DNA of 48,817 nucleotides from Comamonas testosteroni (GCF_003569915.1 NZ_KZ984470.1:1-48817), one strand, 5' to 3'; counted from the stretch's first letter, positions 18,182 through 30,040 are shown. Numbers and translations: made by a program. The notes: generated from the letters alone by a model not told the origin.

Positions 18182-19048
18182 TTACACAGCGGCTGCGCCT
18201 GCCACGATTTCCGACAACTCGGTCGTAATCGCTGCCTGACGCGTCTTGTTGTAGACCAGCTTCAACTCGCTGATGACGTTGCCGGCGTTGTCGGTTGCGG
18301 CCTTCATGGCCACCATGCGCGCCGATTGCTCGGACGCCATGTTTTCCGCCACAGCCTGGTACACAAGGGATTCCACGTAGCGCAGCAGCAGATCGTCAAT
18401 GACGCTCTGAGCATCGGGCTCGTAGATGTATTCCCAGGATGCACCCGTCTTCTCGGCTTGCATTTTTTCAGACGACAGGGGGAGCAACTGCTCCACCACC
18501 GACTCCTGCTTCATGGTGTTGATGAACTTGGTGTACGAGAGGTACACCGCGCTCAGCTTGCCTTCAGCATATTGGTCCAGCAGCACCTTGACAGGCCCGA
18601 TGAGCTTGTCGAGGTGTGGGGTGTCGCCCAGGCCTGTAGCGTGGGAAACCACCTTGGCACCGACACGGTTCAGGAAACCCAGTCCCTTGCCGCCAATGGC
18701 CACTGCATCTGTCGCAATGCCCGCATCTTGCAGTTCGCGCAACTTGTTGGTGACGGCACGCAACACGTTGGTGTTCATGCCGCCGCACAAACCCTTGTCG
18801 GTCGTCACCACGATGACGCCGACCTTCTTGGCATCGTTCACTTGCATGAACGGATGCACATATTCAGGGTTGGCTTCGCCAAGATGGGCTGCAATGTTGC
18901 GGATTTTTTCGCTGTATGGACGAGCTGCCAGCATCCGGTCCTGCGCCTTGCGCATTTTGGATGCGGCCACCATTTCCATGGCTTTGGTGATCTTCTTGGT
19001 GTTTTCCACCGATTTGATCTTGCCGCGTATTTCCTTACCTGCTGCCAT
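18182..19048 (-). CDS. atpG: ATP synthase F1 gamma subunit
   Basis: A 288-residue rotor shaft subunit. The N-terminal coiled-coil helix [20 protein letters not shown] with [14 protein letters not shown] and the C-terminal helix containing [20 protein letters not shown] (split here) are the family signatures. It has AGGAG upstream of the ATG and lies 18 nt after atpA. Confidence 0.98.
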   Translation of the reverse strand: MAAGKEIRGKIKSVENTKKITKAMEMVAASKMRKAQDRMLAARPYSEKIRNIAAHLGEANPEYVHPFMQVNDAKKVGVIVVTTDKGLCGGMNTNVLRAVTNKLRELQDAGIATDAVAIGGKGLGFLNRVGAKVVSHATGLGDTPHLDKLIGPVKVLLDQYAEGKLSAVYLSYTKFINTMKQESVVEQLLPLSSEKMQAEKTGASWEYIYEPDAQSVIDDLLLRYVESLVYQAVAENMASEQSARMVAMKAATDNAGNVISELKLVYNKTRQAAITTELSEIVAGAAAV

Positions 19049-19066
19049 GATGACTCCTCGCCAGTA

Positions 19067-20626
19067 TTAAGCGAAGGACTTCTTGAATGCAGTAATGGCT
19101 GCAGTCAGTTCAGCTTCGTCCTTGCCTTCCTTGTCGAAGGCACGCTTTTCGTTCAGACGGTCCAGCAGAGCACCGTGGCTGGTCTTCAGGAACTGGTGCA
19201 TACCAGCTTCGAAAGGCAGCACTTGCTTGACTTCGATGTCGTCCATGAAGCCCTTGTTCACTGCGAACAGCGAAGCGGCCATCAGAGCGGTCGACAAAGG
19301 AGAGTACTGAGCCTGCTTGAGCAGTTCGGTCACGCGGGCACCGCGGTCCAGCTGCTTGCGGGTGGCGTCATCCAGGTCGGAAGCGAACTGCGCGAAGGCA
19401 GCCAGTTCACGGTACTGAGCCAGGTCGGTACGGATACCGCCGGACAGGCCCTTCACCACCTTGGTCTGAGCGGAGCCACCGACGCGGGACACGGAGATAC
19501 CAGCGTTAATAGCGGGACGCACACCAGCGTTGAACAGGCTGGTTTCCAGGAAGATCTGACCGTCGGTAATCGAAATCACGTTCGTAGGAACGAAAGCAGA
19601 CACGTCGCCAGCTTGTGTTTCGATGATAGGCAGAGCTGTCAGGGAACCGGTCTTGCCCTTGACTTCACCCTTGGTGAAGGCTTCCACGTAATCGGCGTTC
19701 ACGCGAGCAGCGCGCTCGAGCAGACGGCTGTGGAGATAGAACACGTCGCCAGGGAAGGCTTCACGTCCTGGTGGGCGGCGCAGCAGCAGCGACACTTGAC
19801 GGTAAGCCACAGCCTGCTTGGACAGATCGTCATAAACGATCAGAGCGTCTTGACCACGGTCACGGAAGTATTCGCCCATCGTGCAGCCGGAGTAGGCCGA
19901 CACGTACTGCATCGCAGCGGATTCGGAGGCGGTAGCAGCCACGACGATGGTGTAATCCATCGCGCCAGCTTGTTCCAGAGCGCGCACCACGTTCTTGATC
20001 GAAGAAGCCTTCTGACCAATCGCCACGTACACGCAGGTCACGCCTTGACCCTTCTGGTTGATGATCGCGTCGATAGCAACAGCGGTCTTACCAGTCTGAC
20101 GGTCACCAATGATCAGTTCGCGCTGACCACGGCCCACGGGAACCATGGAGTCGATGGACTTGATACCGGTCTGCAGAGGTTGGTCCACAGATTGGCGGGC
20201 GATCACACCAGGCGCAACCTTTTCGATCACGTCGGTCATCTTGGCGTTGATAGGGCCCTTGCCGTCGATAGGCTGACCCAGGGCGTTCACCACGCGGCCA
20301 ACCAGTTCGGGGCCCACGGGCACTTCCAGAATACGGCCAGTGCACTTGACGGTGTTGCCTTCAGCGATGTGCTCGTAAGCACCCAGAATCACGGCGCCGA
20401 CGGAGTCACGTTCCAGGTTCAGAGCCAGACCATAAGTCGGTTGGCCGTCTGCACCAGCGGGGAACTCCAGCATTTCGCCAGCCATCACATCCGACAGGCC
20501 ATGCACGCGCACGATACCGTCGGTCACCGAAACCACGGTACCTTGGTTGCGAACGTCGGTGCTAGCAGCCAGCCCTTCAATGCGGCTCTTAATCAGTTCA
20601 GAAATTTCTGCGGGATTGAGTTGCAT
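19067..20626 (-). CDS. atpA: ATP synthase F1 alpha subunit
   Basis: The 519-residue non-catalytic nucleotide-binding subunit. The N-terminal [19 protein letters not shown] binds delta. The P-loop is [10 protein letters not shown], and the [20 protein letters not shown] segment and the [15 protein letters not shown] signature follow. It has an AAGGA ribosome site and a 45-nt spacer from atpH. Confidence 0.98.
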   Translation of the reverse strand: MQLNPAEISELIKSRIEGLAASTDVRNQGTVVSVTDGIVRVHGLSDVMAGEMLEFPAGADGQPTYGLALNLERDSVGAVILGAYEHIAEGNTVKCTGRILEVPVGPELVGRVVNALGQPIDGKGPINAKMTDVIEKVAPGVIARQSVDQPLQTGIKSIDSMVPVGRGQRELIIGDRQTGKTAVAIDAIINQKGQGVTCVYVAIGQKASSIKNVVRALEQAGAMDYTIVVAATASESAAMQYVSAYSGCTMGEYFRDRGQDALIVYDDLSKQAVAYRQVSLLLRRPPGREAFPGDVFYLHSRLLERAARVNADYVEAFTKGEVKGKTGSLTALPIIETQAGDVSAFVPTNVISITDGQIFLETSLFNAGVRPAINAGISVSRVGGSAQTKVVKGLSGGIRTDLAQYRELAAFAQFASDLDDATRKQLDRGARVTELLKQAQYSPLSTALMAASLFAVNKGFMDDIEVKQVLPFEAGMHQFLKTSHGALLDRLNEKRAFDKEGKDEAELTAAITAFKKSFA

Positions 20627-20671
20627 GACTCTTTCCTTCTTTCTTGTGTGTTAGCCGAGACCTCAAGCGCA

Positions 20672-21211
20672 TTACGCGGTGAGGGCCGCTTTCATTTGTT
20701 CCAGACGGGCCTTGACGGAGGTGTCGAGCACCTCGTCGCCCACCACGACGCGAACGCCACCGATCAGCGAGTCATCCTGCTTCACAGTGAGATTCAGCTT
20801 GCGGCCAAAGCGCTTTTCCAGCGAAGCGCCCAGCTCGGCCAGCGCTGCATCCTCAATGGGGAAAGCGCTAAACACCACGGCGTCCGAAGAGCCGCTCTTG
20901 CTGTTCACGAGGCTGCGGAACTGAGCTGCCACTTCAGGCAGCGCGTCCAGACGGCCGTTTTCGAGAATCACACGCAGAAAGTTGCGTGCGGACTCGGGCA
21001 ATGCCGACTTGGCCACACCCGTGATGAGATCGAACACTTGCGTGCCGGTCACATTCGGGTTGTCAGCCAGTTGGCGCAATTGCGGATTGGCGGCAATCGC
21101 CGCCAATTCCTCCACCCAAGCGACAGTGCCGCTCAAGTCTGCGCCCTTGTCGGCGCAGGCTTTGAACAGTGCTTCGGCGTAAGGGCGGGCAATGGTGGCG
21201 AGTTCTGCCAT
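20672..21211 (-). CDS. atpH: ATP synthase F1 delta subunit
   Basis: A 179-residue subunit that joins the F1 alpha N-termini to the b-subunit stator. It shows the typical start [18 protein letters not shown] and the C-terminal [20 protein letters not shown] signature. It follows atpF by 11 nt. Confidence 0.97.
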   Translation of the reverse strand: MAELATIARPYAEALFKACADKGADLSGTVAWVEELAAIAANPQLRQLADNPNVTGTQVFDLITGVAKSALPESARNFLRVILENGRLDALPEVAAQFRSLVNSKSGSSDAVVFSAFPIEDAALAELGASLEKRFGRKLNLTVKQDDSLIGGVRVVVGDEVLDTSVKARLEQMKAALTA

Positions 21212-21222
21212 TTTTGCTTTCC

Positions 21223-21693
21223 TTACAGCTCTGTCTTCAGGCGGTTCAGCAGATCCGCGTGGACACCGGCATTGACTTCCTTCTTCAGGATCTGCTCGGC
21301 ACCCTTGACGGCCAGTGCAGCCACTTGCTCACGCAGGGCTTCACGGGCAGCAACGGCTTGCTGGTCAGCTTCAGCGCGGGCAGCAGCAACAATCTTGTTG
21401 CCTTCTTCTGTCGCACGGGCCTTGGCCTCTTCGATGATGGCCTGGGCGCGACGCTCGGCGTCCGCAAGCCGCGAAGCTGTTTCGTTGCGCGTCTGGGCCA
21501 ATTCCTGCTCGACGCGCTTGTTAACAGCGGTCAGTTCGGTTTTGGCCTTGTCGGCAGCAGCGAGGCCATCGGCGATTTTCTGGGCTCGCTCATCCAGTGC
21601 CTTCGCGATCGGGGGCCACACGAACTTCATCGTGAACAGCGCCAGGATCAGGAAAACAACGAGCTGAACGAACAGGGTCGCGTTGATACTCAC
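21223..21693 (-). CDS. atpF: ATP synthase Fo b subunit
   Basis: A 156-residue stator subunit with a single N-terminal membrane helix ([20 protein letters not shown]) and a long charged coiled coil rich in Ala, Glu and Lys. The start codon is GTG at 21693 with AAAGGTG upstream. Only one b-type gene is present, so the stator is a homodimer as in E. coli. Confidence 0.97.
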   Translation of the reverse strand: MSINATLFVQLVVFLILALFTMKFVWPPIAKALDERAQKIADGLAAADKAKTELTAVNKRVEQELAQTRNETASRLADAERRAQAIIEEAKARATEEGNKIVAAARAEADQQAVAAREALREQVAALAVKGAEQILKKEVNAGVHADLLNRLKTEL

Positions 21694-21728
21694 GGCAACA
21701 CCTTTCTATTTAGGGCGTTGATCGGAGC

Positions 21729-21995
<267 letters not shown>

Positions 21996-22025
21996 TTAAA
22001 GGAAGGTTGAATTGAAAGGGAAAGG

Positions 22026-23389
<1,364 letters not shown>

Positions 23390-23790
23390 CTTTTCTTTCG
23401 CACCACTGACCAGACCGAAAACGGATAAGACTTTTTCACAAAGCCTCTGATTATAAGTAAAAACCCCCGTCGTTCGATAGGGGTTGATACTGTCATGCAG
23501 AAAACGACCTTGTGAAACAGCCCCGAGCTTTCACCCAAAACCCTTGTTTTCACAGGGCGCTTCTTTGACGCGGCGCAAGTGTGCCTCAGTTGAAATACCC
23601 GAGAACTCTGAATTGTCCGCAGCATTCAGGGGCTTTTAAGGTGGGCTGGTGCATGGCTTGACCCCGATTAAACCCACGCGCTCGTCGCTGTTGTACGTAG
23701 CGCACAATCTTTGAAACGCAGTTTTTGAGCGTTTGCCGGGAACTTTTTGCCGGCACCTTTTTTTCATTCATCTCAGCAACGGGATTCACC
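23390..23790. other. Divergent intergenic region between atpI and ybeD
   Basis: Four hundred bases without a credible gene. For the atp operon, a TATAAT -10 element lies on the minus strand at 23450-23455, about 60 nt upstream of atpI, without a good -35. Toward ybeD I see TTGACC at 23658-23663 but no matching -10. A repeated GCCGG motif flanks a short loop near 23736-23753. No operator or riboswitch could be recognised. Confidence 0.5.
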
Positions 23791-24111
23791 ATGAGCGACA
23801 CCACTGCCAACACCCCTTCCGCCAGCGACAACCAGCCCGCCGAAGATCCGCGCAAGGATTCGCTGATCGAGTATCCCAGCCTGTTCCCCATCAAGGTGAT
23901 GGGCATCAAGGACGATCATCTGGTGCACGAAATCACCAAGACCGCCGAGAAGTTCGACCCGAAGTTCGACGCCAGCACCATCGAGCTGCGCCCCAGCTCG
24001 GGCGGCAAATACCTGGGCGTGACCATCACCATCACGGCGACCAGCCGCGAACAGCTCGACGACACCTATCGCGCACTGACCTCTCACCCTCTGGTGAAGG
24101 TCGTTCTGTGA
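23791..24111 (+). CDS. ybeD: YbeD-like protein (DUF493), lipoate operon
   Basis: A 106-residue protein. After a disordered, polar N-terminus ([19 protein letters not shown]) comes the small ferredoxin-like DUF493/YbeD domain: [32 protein letters not shown] and SHPLVKVVL at the end. In E. coli ybeD lies next to lipB as here. The function is unknown and may be regulatory for lipoate metabolism. ATG 23791 is used; an upstream in-frame extension has no conserved residues. Confidence 0.9.
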   Translation: MSDTTANTPSASDNQPAEDPRKDSLIEYPSLFPIKVMGIKDDHLVHEITKTAEKFDPKFDASTIELRPSSGGKYLGVTITITATSREQLDDTYRALTSHPLVKVVL

Positions 24112-24845
24112 GTGACAGCGCAGCCGTTTCCCTGCAGCCCACACCCGAACCCATGGACCTGCGCATTCTGGGCCGCACAGGCTATGAGGCCACGGTGGCC
24201 GCTATGCAGGAGTTCACACGCACCCGTAATGCGCAAACGCGTGACGAGCTATGGATTTGTGAGCACTCCCCACATTTCACTCAAGGACTTGCGGGCAAAA
24301 GCGATCATTTGTTGCATCCAGGCGACATTCCTGTCGTCGCCACCAATCGCGGCGGCCAGGTGACCTATCACGGCCCCGGCCAGGTGGTGGCCTACCCACT
24401 GCTGGATCTGCAACGCATGGGCTACTTCGTCAAGGAATATGTGTACCGGCTGGAAGATGCAGTGATCCGCACGCTGGAGCACTTTGGCGTGACCGGCCAC
24501 CGCGTGGCGGGCGCGCCTGGCATCTATGTGCGCCTGGACGACCCGTTCAGCCACGCCATGCTGGAGCAGCGACCCCTGCACCGCGAGGAAGGAAGCCCTG
24601 CGCCTGAGCCGCATTTCGACGGGCTTGGCAAAATTGCGGCCCTGGGCATCAAAGTGAGCCGTCACAGCACCTACCACGGAGTGGCCCTCAATGTCGATAT
24701 GGATTTGGAACCCTACGAGCGAATCAATCCTTGCGGATATGCAGGACTGAGAACGGTGGACCTTTCTACAATCGGCATCAAGACAACCTGGGACGAAGCT
24801 GCGCAAGTGCTGGGCCGCCAGTTGAAAGCGCGTCTGACTCCCTGA
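24108..24845 (+). CDS. lipB: Lipoyl(octanoyl) transferase
   Basis: A 245-residue enzyme that moves octanoyl from acyl-carrier protein to lipoyl domains. The catalytic pair is Lys175 in [10 protein letters not shown] and Cys209 in [14 protein letters not shown]; the [17 protein letters not shown] segment (81-97) is also diagnostic. The GTG start at 24108 overlaps the ybeD stop (GTGA) and has GGTGAAGG upstream; ATG 24153 is the alternative. It precedes lipA by 10 nt, so both steps of lipoate synthesis are co-expressed. Confidence 0.96.
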   Translation: MSDSAAVSLQPTPEPMDLRILGRTGYEATVAAMQEFTRTRNAQTRDELWICEHSPHFTQGLAGKSDHLLHPGDIPVVATNRGGQVTYHGPGQVVAYPLLDLQRMGYFVKEYVYRLEDAVIRTLEHFGVTGHRVAGAPGIYVRLDDPFSHAMLEQRPLHREEGSPAPEPHFDGLGKIAALGIKVSRHSTYHGVALNVDMDLEPYERINPCGYAGLRTVDLSTIGIKTTWDEAAQVLGRQLKARLTP

Positions 24846-24855
24846 AGGCAAGATC

Positions 24856-25836
24856 ATGAGCACCAACGAAGTCGTGCGCGAAGCGCAGTCCGCCGAGAAC
24901 TACAACCCGCTGGCCAAGCAAAAAGCTGCTGCCAAGCTGTCCCGCATCCCCGTGAAGGTGGAGCAGGCCGAAGTTCTGAAAAAGCCCGAATGGATTCGCG
25001 TCAAGGCGGGCAGCCCCACCACGCGCTTCTATGAGATCAAGGACATTCTGCGCAAGAACAACTTGCACACGGTCTGCGAAGAAGCTTCCTGCCCCAATAT
25101 CGGCGAATGCTTTGGCAAGGGCACGGCCACTTTCATGATCATGGGCGACAAGTGCACGCGCCGCTGCCCGTTCTGCGACGTGGGCCATGGCCGCCCCGAC
25201 CCGCTGGATGTGAACGAGCCACTGAACCTGGCCCGCACCATCGCCGCGCTGCGCCTGAAGTACGTGGTGATCACCAGCGTGGACCGCGACGACCTGCGCG
25301 ACGGTGGCTCGGGCCACTTTGTGGAATGCATCAAGAACATTCGCGAACTCTCGCCCGAGACGCAGATTGAAATTCTGGTGCCCGACTTCCGTGGCCGCGA
25401 TGACCGTGCGCTGGAAATCCTCAAATCGGCCCCGCCCGATGTGATGAACCACAACCTGGAAACCGCACCGCGCCTGTACAAGGAAGCGCGCCCCGGTTCG
25501 GACTACCAGTTCAGCCTGAACCTGCTCAAGAAGTTCAAGGAACTGCACCCCAATGTGCCGACCAAGAGCGGCATCATGGTGGGCCTGGGCGAGACGGACG
25601 AGGAAATTCTGCAGGTGATGCGCGATATGCGCGCTCACAACATCGACATGCTGACCATTGGCCAGTACCTCGCCCCCACCAACAGCCACCTGCCCGTGCG
25701 TCGTTATGTGCACCCCGACACCTTCAAGATGTTCGAGGAAGAGGCCTACAAAATGGGCTTTACCCACGCCGCCGTGGGCGCGATGGTGCGCTCCAGCTAT
25801 CACGCTGACCAGCAGGCCCATGCCGCTGGCGTTTAA
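24856..25836 (+). CDS. lipA: Lipoyl synthase (radical SAM)
   Basis: A 326-residue enzyme that inserts two sulfurs into octanoyl chains. The auxiliary cluster cysteines are C74, C79 and C85 ([12 protein letters not shown]) and the radical-SAM cluster is C100, C104, C107 (CTRRCPFC). The conserved C-terminal serine motif RSSYHAD is present. It works after LipB to lipoylate pyruvate and 2-oxoglutarate dehydrogenases and the glycine cleavage H protein. Confidence 0.98.
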   Translation: MSTNEVVREAQSAENYNPLAKQKAAAKLSRIPVKVEQAEVLKKPEWIRVKAGSPTTRFYEIKDILRKNNLHTVCEEASCPNIGECFGKGTATFMIMGDKCTRRCPFCDVGHGRPDPLDVNEPLNLARTIAALRLKYVVITSVDRDDLRDGGSGHFVECIKNIRELSPETQIEILVPDFRGRDDRALEILKSAPPDVMNHNLETAPRLYKEARPGSDYQFSLNLLKKFKELHPNVPTKSGIMVGLGETDEEILQVMRDMRAHNIDMLTIGQYLAPTNSHLPVRRYVHPDTFKMFEEEAYKMGFTHAAVGAMVRSSYHADQQAHAAGV

Positions 25837-25856
25837 GCGCTGACCCGTTCAAAGAA

Positions 25857-25878
25857 GCAGCCTGCGGGCTGCTTTTTT
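25857..25878 (+). terminator. Terminator after lipA
   Basis: GCAGCC-TGCG-GGCTGC (25857-25872) followed by six T. It ends the ybeD-lipB-lipA operon. Confidence 0.88.
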
Positions 25879-25889
25879 ATTGCAAAATT

Positions 25890-25939
25890 GGCTTCAAGTC
25901 CTTAATTCATATTGGCTTGCAGCTATTAACTTCATAGCA
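25890..25939 (-). repeat. Interspersed short repeat, copy C
   Basis: The minus strand reads GAAGTTAATAGCTGCAAGCC, then AATATGAATT, then AAGGACTTGAAGCC. It is the clearest intergenic copy of the repeat family and lies between the lipA terminator and the convergent gene ending at 25940. Confidence 0.6.
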
Positions 25940-27055
25940 TCAGCTCTGGCCCGCGATCTGCGCAATCTGCGCAATCTGCGCCATTTCAGCGGCATTCAGG
26001 CCGCTGCTTTTGGCGTCCAGCGCTTTCATCGCCAACTGGGCACTGGTGCGGGCGGCCTGCGTCATGCCCTGACCCAATTGCGCACCAATCAGCCATTGCC
26101 AGTACAGGCCTCGCGTGGATTTGAGCTGCACCAACTGGCCCGCCACGGTCTGCACCAGCGGCCACTGCTGCTTTTGCGCCGCGACCTGGGCCGCATTGAA
26201 CAGGCCTTGCTCGATATCCAGCGCATAGCGCGCCACACAGATGGCCTGCTCGTTGCAGCCCAGCTCCGGCGCGGGCATGGCCAGCGGCAGAGCCACGCCG
26301 GCCTTGAGCAACTGCTGGCGCTCCTTCGCTCCTGGCACCTGCAAGGCCTGCAGTTGCCTGACCTCGGCCAGCCCTTGCTCAAACTGCCCCGCTTCCAGCG
26401 CCGTGTCTGCAGCCTGCAGCAGCAAGCTGACCCGGTCATCGGCGCTCAAACCATTGGTACCCAGCATCTGTTTGAGCAGCGCAAAGGCCTGCCTGGCCTG
26501 CCCTTTTTGCTGCAATGCAAAGGCCTTGGCCTGCACCAGGGCGGGTTCGCCCGGGTGAAGCTGCAGGCCTGCGTCTGCGCCAAATACGGCATCGCCCCAC
26601 TGGCCTTGAACCAGCGCCAGACGCACGGCCAGCACATGCCATTGCAGCGGCTGCTTGTCGTACTGCAAGGCCTGCCAGATAAAGGAACGCGCCCAGGGGA
26701 TAAGGCTGGCGTCCTGGCGGCTTTGCATGACCTTTTCGTAGGACTGCTGGGCCAGTTGCTGCGCCCGCTGCTGCGCGCTGGGTTCGGCCGCTTTGGGCGT
26801 GTTGGTTTGCTCAGCTGCGGTCTCGGCCATCAGCACCAGCTCCTGCAGCCGCACCACATCGGGGCGCAGCTTGCGTGCAGCCCTGGCCTGCTGCAGCGCC
26901 CGCGCAAAGTCCTTTTGCGCATAGGCTTGATACGCCTGATCGACATAGCGCCCGGCATCCCCCGTCAGCGCAGGCACTTGAGCCCACGCCTGTGCCCACG
27001 CCATTCCCATGCTGCCCAGCAAGGCTGCCAGCATCCATCGCAATCTCTGATTCAT
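25940..27055 (-). CDS. Secreted NfrA-like TPR protein lacking the outer-membrane barrel
   Basis: About 371 residues from ATG 27055. Signal peptide (LRWMLAALLGSMGMAWAQA), then TPR-like helical repeats throughout. It is clearly paralogous to the N-terminal half of NfrA (28007-30040): shared are ALTG-x-A near the mature start, the DQAYxAYA and LRPDVxRLQ stretches, GLSADDR, and a conserved cysteine pair in LGCNEQAICVARYALDIEQG. It stops where NfrA's beta-barrel would begin, so it is probably a periplasmic scaffold. The C-terminus has a small AQI triplet repeat. It lies 142 nt after the hydrolase-like gene and may belong to the same operon. I do not know a named family for it. Confidence 0.82.
   Translation of the reverse strand: MNQRLRWMLAALLGSMGMAWAQAWAQVPALTGDAGRYVDQAYQAYAQKDFARALQQARAARKLRPDVVRLQELVLMAETAAEQTNTPKAAEPSAQQRAQQLAQQSYEKVMQSRQDASLIPWARSFIWQALQYDKQPLQWHVLAVRLALVQGQWGDAVFGADAGLQLHPGEPALVQAKAFALQQKGQARQAFALLKQMLGTNGLSADDRVSLLLQAADTALEAGQFEQGLAEVRQLQALQVPGAKERQQLLKAGVALPLAMPAPELGCNEQAICVARYALDIEQGLFNAAQVAAQKQQWPLVQTVAGQLVQLKSTRGLYWQWLIGAQLGQGMTQAARTSAQLAMKALDAKSSGLNAAEMAQIAQIAQIAGQS
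25956..25982 (-). repeat. Three tandem 9-nt units in the TPR gene
   Basis: The plus strand shows ATCTGCGCA repeated twice and then ATCTGCGCC, encoding an Ala-Gln-Ile triplet repeat near the C-terminus of the TPR protein. The copy number might vary by slippage without breaking the frame. Confidence 0.6.
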
Positions 27056-27197
27056 CCCAAACACACACTCTGCGGCTGCAATGCCACTTTTCCATCACTT
27101 CAAAACCGGGGGCGCCGGCAGCAGGCCACGCGAGGCAAATTATCGCCATTCAAGGCCATGCAAACCCTGTAACAATCTATGTCTAGAGCTATGGTTT

Positions 27198-27998
27198 TTA
27201 TGGCGCCAACTCGTTGACCAGCGCGGGCGTCAGATAGTGCGGACCGTCAAAGACAAACACCGGCCAGCCCGCATAAAACGAGAGTTGCGCACGCAATTCC
27301 TGTGCGGACGCACTGCGAAAACCGCCAGAACCATCGGGCCTGAAGGCCTCGGCAATCACCTTGAGCCGCTGCCAGCCCAGCACATCAACCAGCGCCAGCG
27401 CGTACTGTGCGGCGGTGGCAGCATCGCGCGTGTGCAGGCCCACGCCGTCCTGAAAGAACACACCCACATCGTCCGGCAGCCATTGCTGCAGCCAGCTTGC
27501 AAAGGCTTTGGGGCCCAGATTGCTGTTGTCATAGACGCTGATCCACAGCGGTCTGGGCAGGTTGCGCAAGCTGTCTGCGAGATGATTCACGCCCGTCCAG
27601 GTCGGGTCGGATTCGACAGGAAAGTACCAGCCTACGGGGTCAAACGGCAGCTCCTGCAGCGCCAGCTCCTGCGAGGCTTTGGCCAGCTCATGCACATTGG
27701 CGCGGGCGCGGCGCTCATCGCCATCACCAACCAGCCCCGCAATGATGTTCTGCGCCCAGGGCTGGCCGCGCAGCTGCTCCAGCGAGGGCACGCGCCAGAC
27801 ATGGCCGTTGCCGTCATCGGTCTGCAGCCACTGAATCAGCATGGTGTTCACGCCCAGCCGCTGCCAGTCGCCCTCCGGGCGCGCCGTGGCGTTATCGGGC
27901 TGCCAGACCATGCCCGGCACATGGATGGACGCTGCCTGCGCCCAGCCCAGAGCAGGCAGCATGAGTCCAGCAGAAATAAGAGTGCGGCGTGTGGGCAA
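27198..27998 (-). CDS. Putative secreted glycoside-hydrolase-like protein (DUF4434-like TIM barrel)
   Basis: A 266-residue protein. The N-terminus has a twin-arginine-like signal (TRRTLIS then a hydrophobic stretch to GWAQA), so it is exported by Tat or Sec. The rest resembles DUF4434-type TIM-barrel proteins related to glycoside hydrolases: GWYFPVES (Glu129), LWISVYDNSN, VGVFFQDGVGLHT (about 179-190) and VIAEAF (Glu217). Glu129 and Glu217 are candidate acid/base and nucleophile. The only upstream in-frame start I see is TTG 27998, 8 nt after nfrA; the first internal ATG would remove half of the signal peptide. Its place in an exopolysaccharide operon suggests it trims or releases the polymer. 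The family assignment is by motif memory only. Confidence 0.68.
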   Translation of the reverse strand: MPTRRTLISAGLMLPALGWAQAASIHVPGMVWQPDNATARPEGDWQRLGVNTMLIQWLQTDDGNGHVWRVPSLEQLRGQPWAQNIIAGLVGDGDERRARANVHELAKASQELALQELPFDPVGWYFPVESDPTWTGVNHLADSLRNLPRPLWISVYDNSNLGPKAFASWLQQWLPDDVGVFFQDGVGLHTRDAATAAQYALALVDVLGWQRLKVIAEAFRPDGSGGFRSASAQELRAQLSFYAGWPVFVFDGPHYLTPALVNELAP

Positions 27999-28006
27999 GA
28001 ACGTTC

Positions 28007-30040
28007 TCAGTAGTACCAGGATGCACGGGCAACCAGACCGCTTGCGCGATCATCGCCGCCCAGGTGCACACGATACTGCAGAGTCAAATCCACCCACGAG
28101 CGGCCCGCATGCGTGCGGTCTTCGCGCAGCCAGCGGCGCAGGCTCACGCCCACACCGGCGCTGCTGGCCGAGCTGCGGCGAAAGCCGCTGTTGTATTCAG
28201 CCGCTGCCACGCCATAGCCCCACAGGCCCCAGTCGCCCGTGTCAGAGCCTTGCAGCCGCCACTGCGGGCCATAGCGCAGCTCACCGGTGGCGTACTTCTC
28301 TCGGGACTCCAGAAAGCGGCCAGCCTCCAGGTACAGATCACCGGTCATCCAGCGGTCGCGGTTGACCGGGCCGTAGATGTCCTTGGTGTACGAGTACGCG
28401 GCGCGCAGCAGCCAGTCATTGCGGCTGGCGTCACCGAGCTTGACCCAGCGCTCTGCCGCCACGATGAAGTTCTGGCTGCCAAACGGCTTGGCGCGCACGC
28501 CCAGCGTCAGCTGCGATGATTCCCAGCCCTGCGCATCCTGCGGTACGGAGCGCAGATTGCCCATGTAGCGACTGTAGAGGTCCACATAAGTGCCATCGCC
28601 GCGCAGTGCCTGTGGACGCCAGTACACATCGCCCACGGTCTGCACGCTGCGGTAGCCGCTGGCCGCGCTCTGGCCGCCGGGCTGCGTGCTGCCACGGCTG
28701 CTGAAAACGCCTGCGGAACTGCCCCATTCACGATCCAGATCACCCACGGACAGGCGCAAGTCCTGGCGCTGCTGCGGCGTGAGTTGAATCTGCCCGGCAT
28801 CGGCACTGTCGAGGGCCGCCACATGGCGGCGCACGGCGGCAGGCGCATCGCCCACATGCTCTGCCGCATAAGCTGCATCTTCAAGCTGTGCGGCAGGAAT
28901 GTTCTTGGCTTGTTCAGCAAGGTTGTAAAACTGCGCCTCGGCCTGCTTGTCGCCTGCAGTGTGGGCAATCTGCGCCAGCTCCGCAGGCTTGAGGCCGGAG
29001 TCCTGACCCTGCATGCTCTGCAAAGCCTGCTGCGCCTTGGCGCGTGCAGCATCAACCTGATCTTGGCCCTGCAAAGCCGCAATCGACAACTGCCAGTAAG
29101 CACCCTTGGCGGGCTGCAGTTTCAACAGCTGTTCAGACAAGGGCTGAACCTGTGCCCACTGCTTGGCATTGGCCGCTGCATACGCAGCATTGGCAAGACC
29201 TTGCTCGATATCAAATGCATAGCGCGCCGTGCATATACTTTCTGGACTACAGGCCAAATCCGGCACTGAAATATGCAAAGGCAGTGCTACGCTGGCCTGC
29301 AGCAGTGGCTGGCGCGCAGCAGCATCCTTGGCCGACACAAGTTGCAGCTGCTGCAAGCCCGATTCGGCCTGCGCAAACTGCCCGCTGACCAGCGCGGCAT
29401 CCACGCTCTGGCGCAGCAGGCTGGCGCGGTCATCGGCACTCAGCCCTTGCGATTGAACAAGGGTCTGATCGAGCAATTGCAAAGCCTGCTCGCTCTTGCC
29501 TTGCTGGTGCAAGGCATAGGCCTTGGCCTGCTGCAGAGCAGGCTCACTCGCATGGATGCGCAAACCGGCATCGGCAGCGGCCACCACTTCGGCCCAGCGC
29601 TGATCGGCCAGCAGCAGGCGCGCCAGCAGCACATGCCAGGGCAGAGGCTGCGGGTTGATCTTGAGAGCCTGCTGAATATCGGCAGCGGCGGCCTTGCTCT
29701 GCTCAGCTTGCTGAGCCCTGGCATAGGCTTGCTGCGCGAGTTCTTGCGCGCGCTGCTCTTCAAGCTGCACTGTCCTGGCATTTTTGGCCGCACTCAAGGC
29801 CAGCAGCGACTGGATTTCCAGGTGCTGCAGTCTTTCCACATCGGGACGCAGACGACGTGCGGCCTGCGCCTGCTTTACGGCTTTTTCAAAATCACCTTTG
29901 GCATAGGCTTTGTAAGCCTGATCGGCATGCCGCCAGGCCGCGCCGGTCAGCGCGGGCTCTGCAGCCACGGCATTGCTAGCAGATACGGCCAGCACACCTG
30001 CGGCCAGCAATGCATGAAGCGTGTTCAAGCGCTTGCTCAT
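28007..30040 (-). CDS. nfrA: NfrA-like outer-membrane exopolysaccharide exporter / phage N4 receptor homologue
   Basis: A 677-residue outer-membrane protein. It has a signal peptide (MSKRLNTLHALLAAGVLAVS to AVAAE), a TPR superhelix (about residues 30-430) with a conserved cysteine pair in LACSPESICTARYAFDIEQG, then a C-terminal beta-barrel domain (about 440-677) ending with the aromatic signature ASWYY. In E. coli NfrA is the phage N4 adsorption receptor and, with NfrB, forms a glycan secretion machine. The TPR-plus-barrel design parallels BcsC, PgaA and AlgK/AlgE. Its ATG overlaps the nfrB stop by 4 nt (ATGA). It is shorter than E. coli NfrA (about 990 residues). Confidence 0.87.
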   Translation of the reverse strand: MSKRLNTLHALLAAGVLAVSASNAVAAEPALTGAAWRHADQAYKAYAKGDFEKAVKQAQAARRLRPDVERLQHLEIQSLLALSAAKNARTVQLEEQRAQELAQQAYARAQQAEQSKAAAADIQQALKINPQPLPWHVLLARLLLADQRWAEVVAAADAGLRIHASEPALQQAKAYALHQQGKSEQALQLLDQTLVQSQGLSADDRASLLRQSVDAALVSGQFAQAESGLQQLQLVSAKDAAARQPLLQASVALPLHISVPDLACSPESICTARYAFDIEQGLANAAYAAANAKQWAQVQPLSEQLLKLQPAKGAYWQLSIAALQGQDQVDAARAKAQQALQSMQGQDSGLKPAELAQIAHTAGDKQAEAQFYNLAEQAKNIPAAQLEDAAYAAEHVGDAPAAVRRHVAALDSADAGQIQLTPQQRQDLRLSVGDLDREWGSSAGVFSSRGSTQPGGQSAASGYRSVQTVGDVYWRPQALRGDGTYVDLYSRYMGNLRSVPQDAQGWESSQLTLGVRAKPFGSQNFIVAAERWVKLGDASRNDWLLRAAYSYTKDIYGPVNRDRWMTGDLYLEAGRFLESREKYATGELRYGPQWRLQGSDTGDWGLWGYGVAAAEYNSGFRRSSASSAGVGVSLRRWLREDRTHAGRSWVDLTLQYRVHLGGDDRASGLVARASWYY

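Noticed and set aside
18326..21667. A plus-strand open frame of 1113 codons opposite atpA, atpH and atpG
   Set aside because: It is the antisense of strongly conserved ATP synthase genes; the translation is His/Gln-rich with no domain, as GC-rich shadow frames are.
25956..25982. Phase-variable contingency locus
   Set aside because: The 9-nt units keep the frame when copy number changes and there are only three, so on/off switching is not expected.
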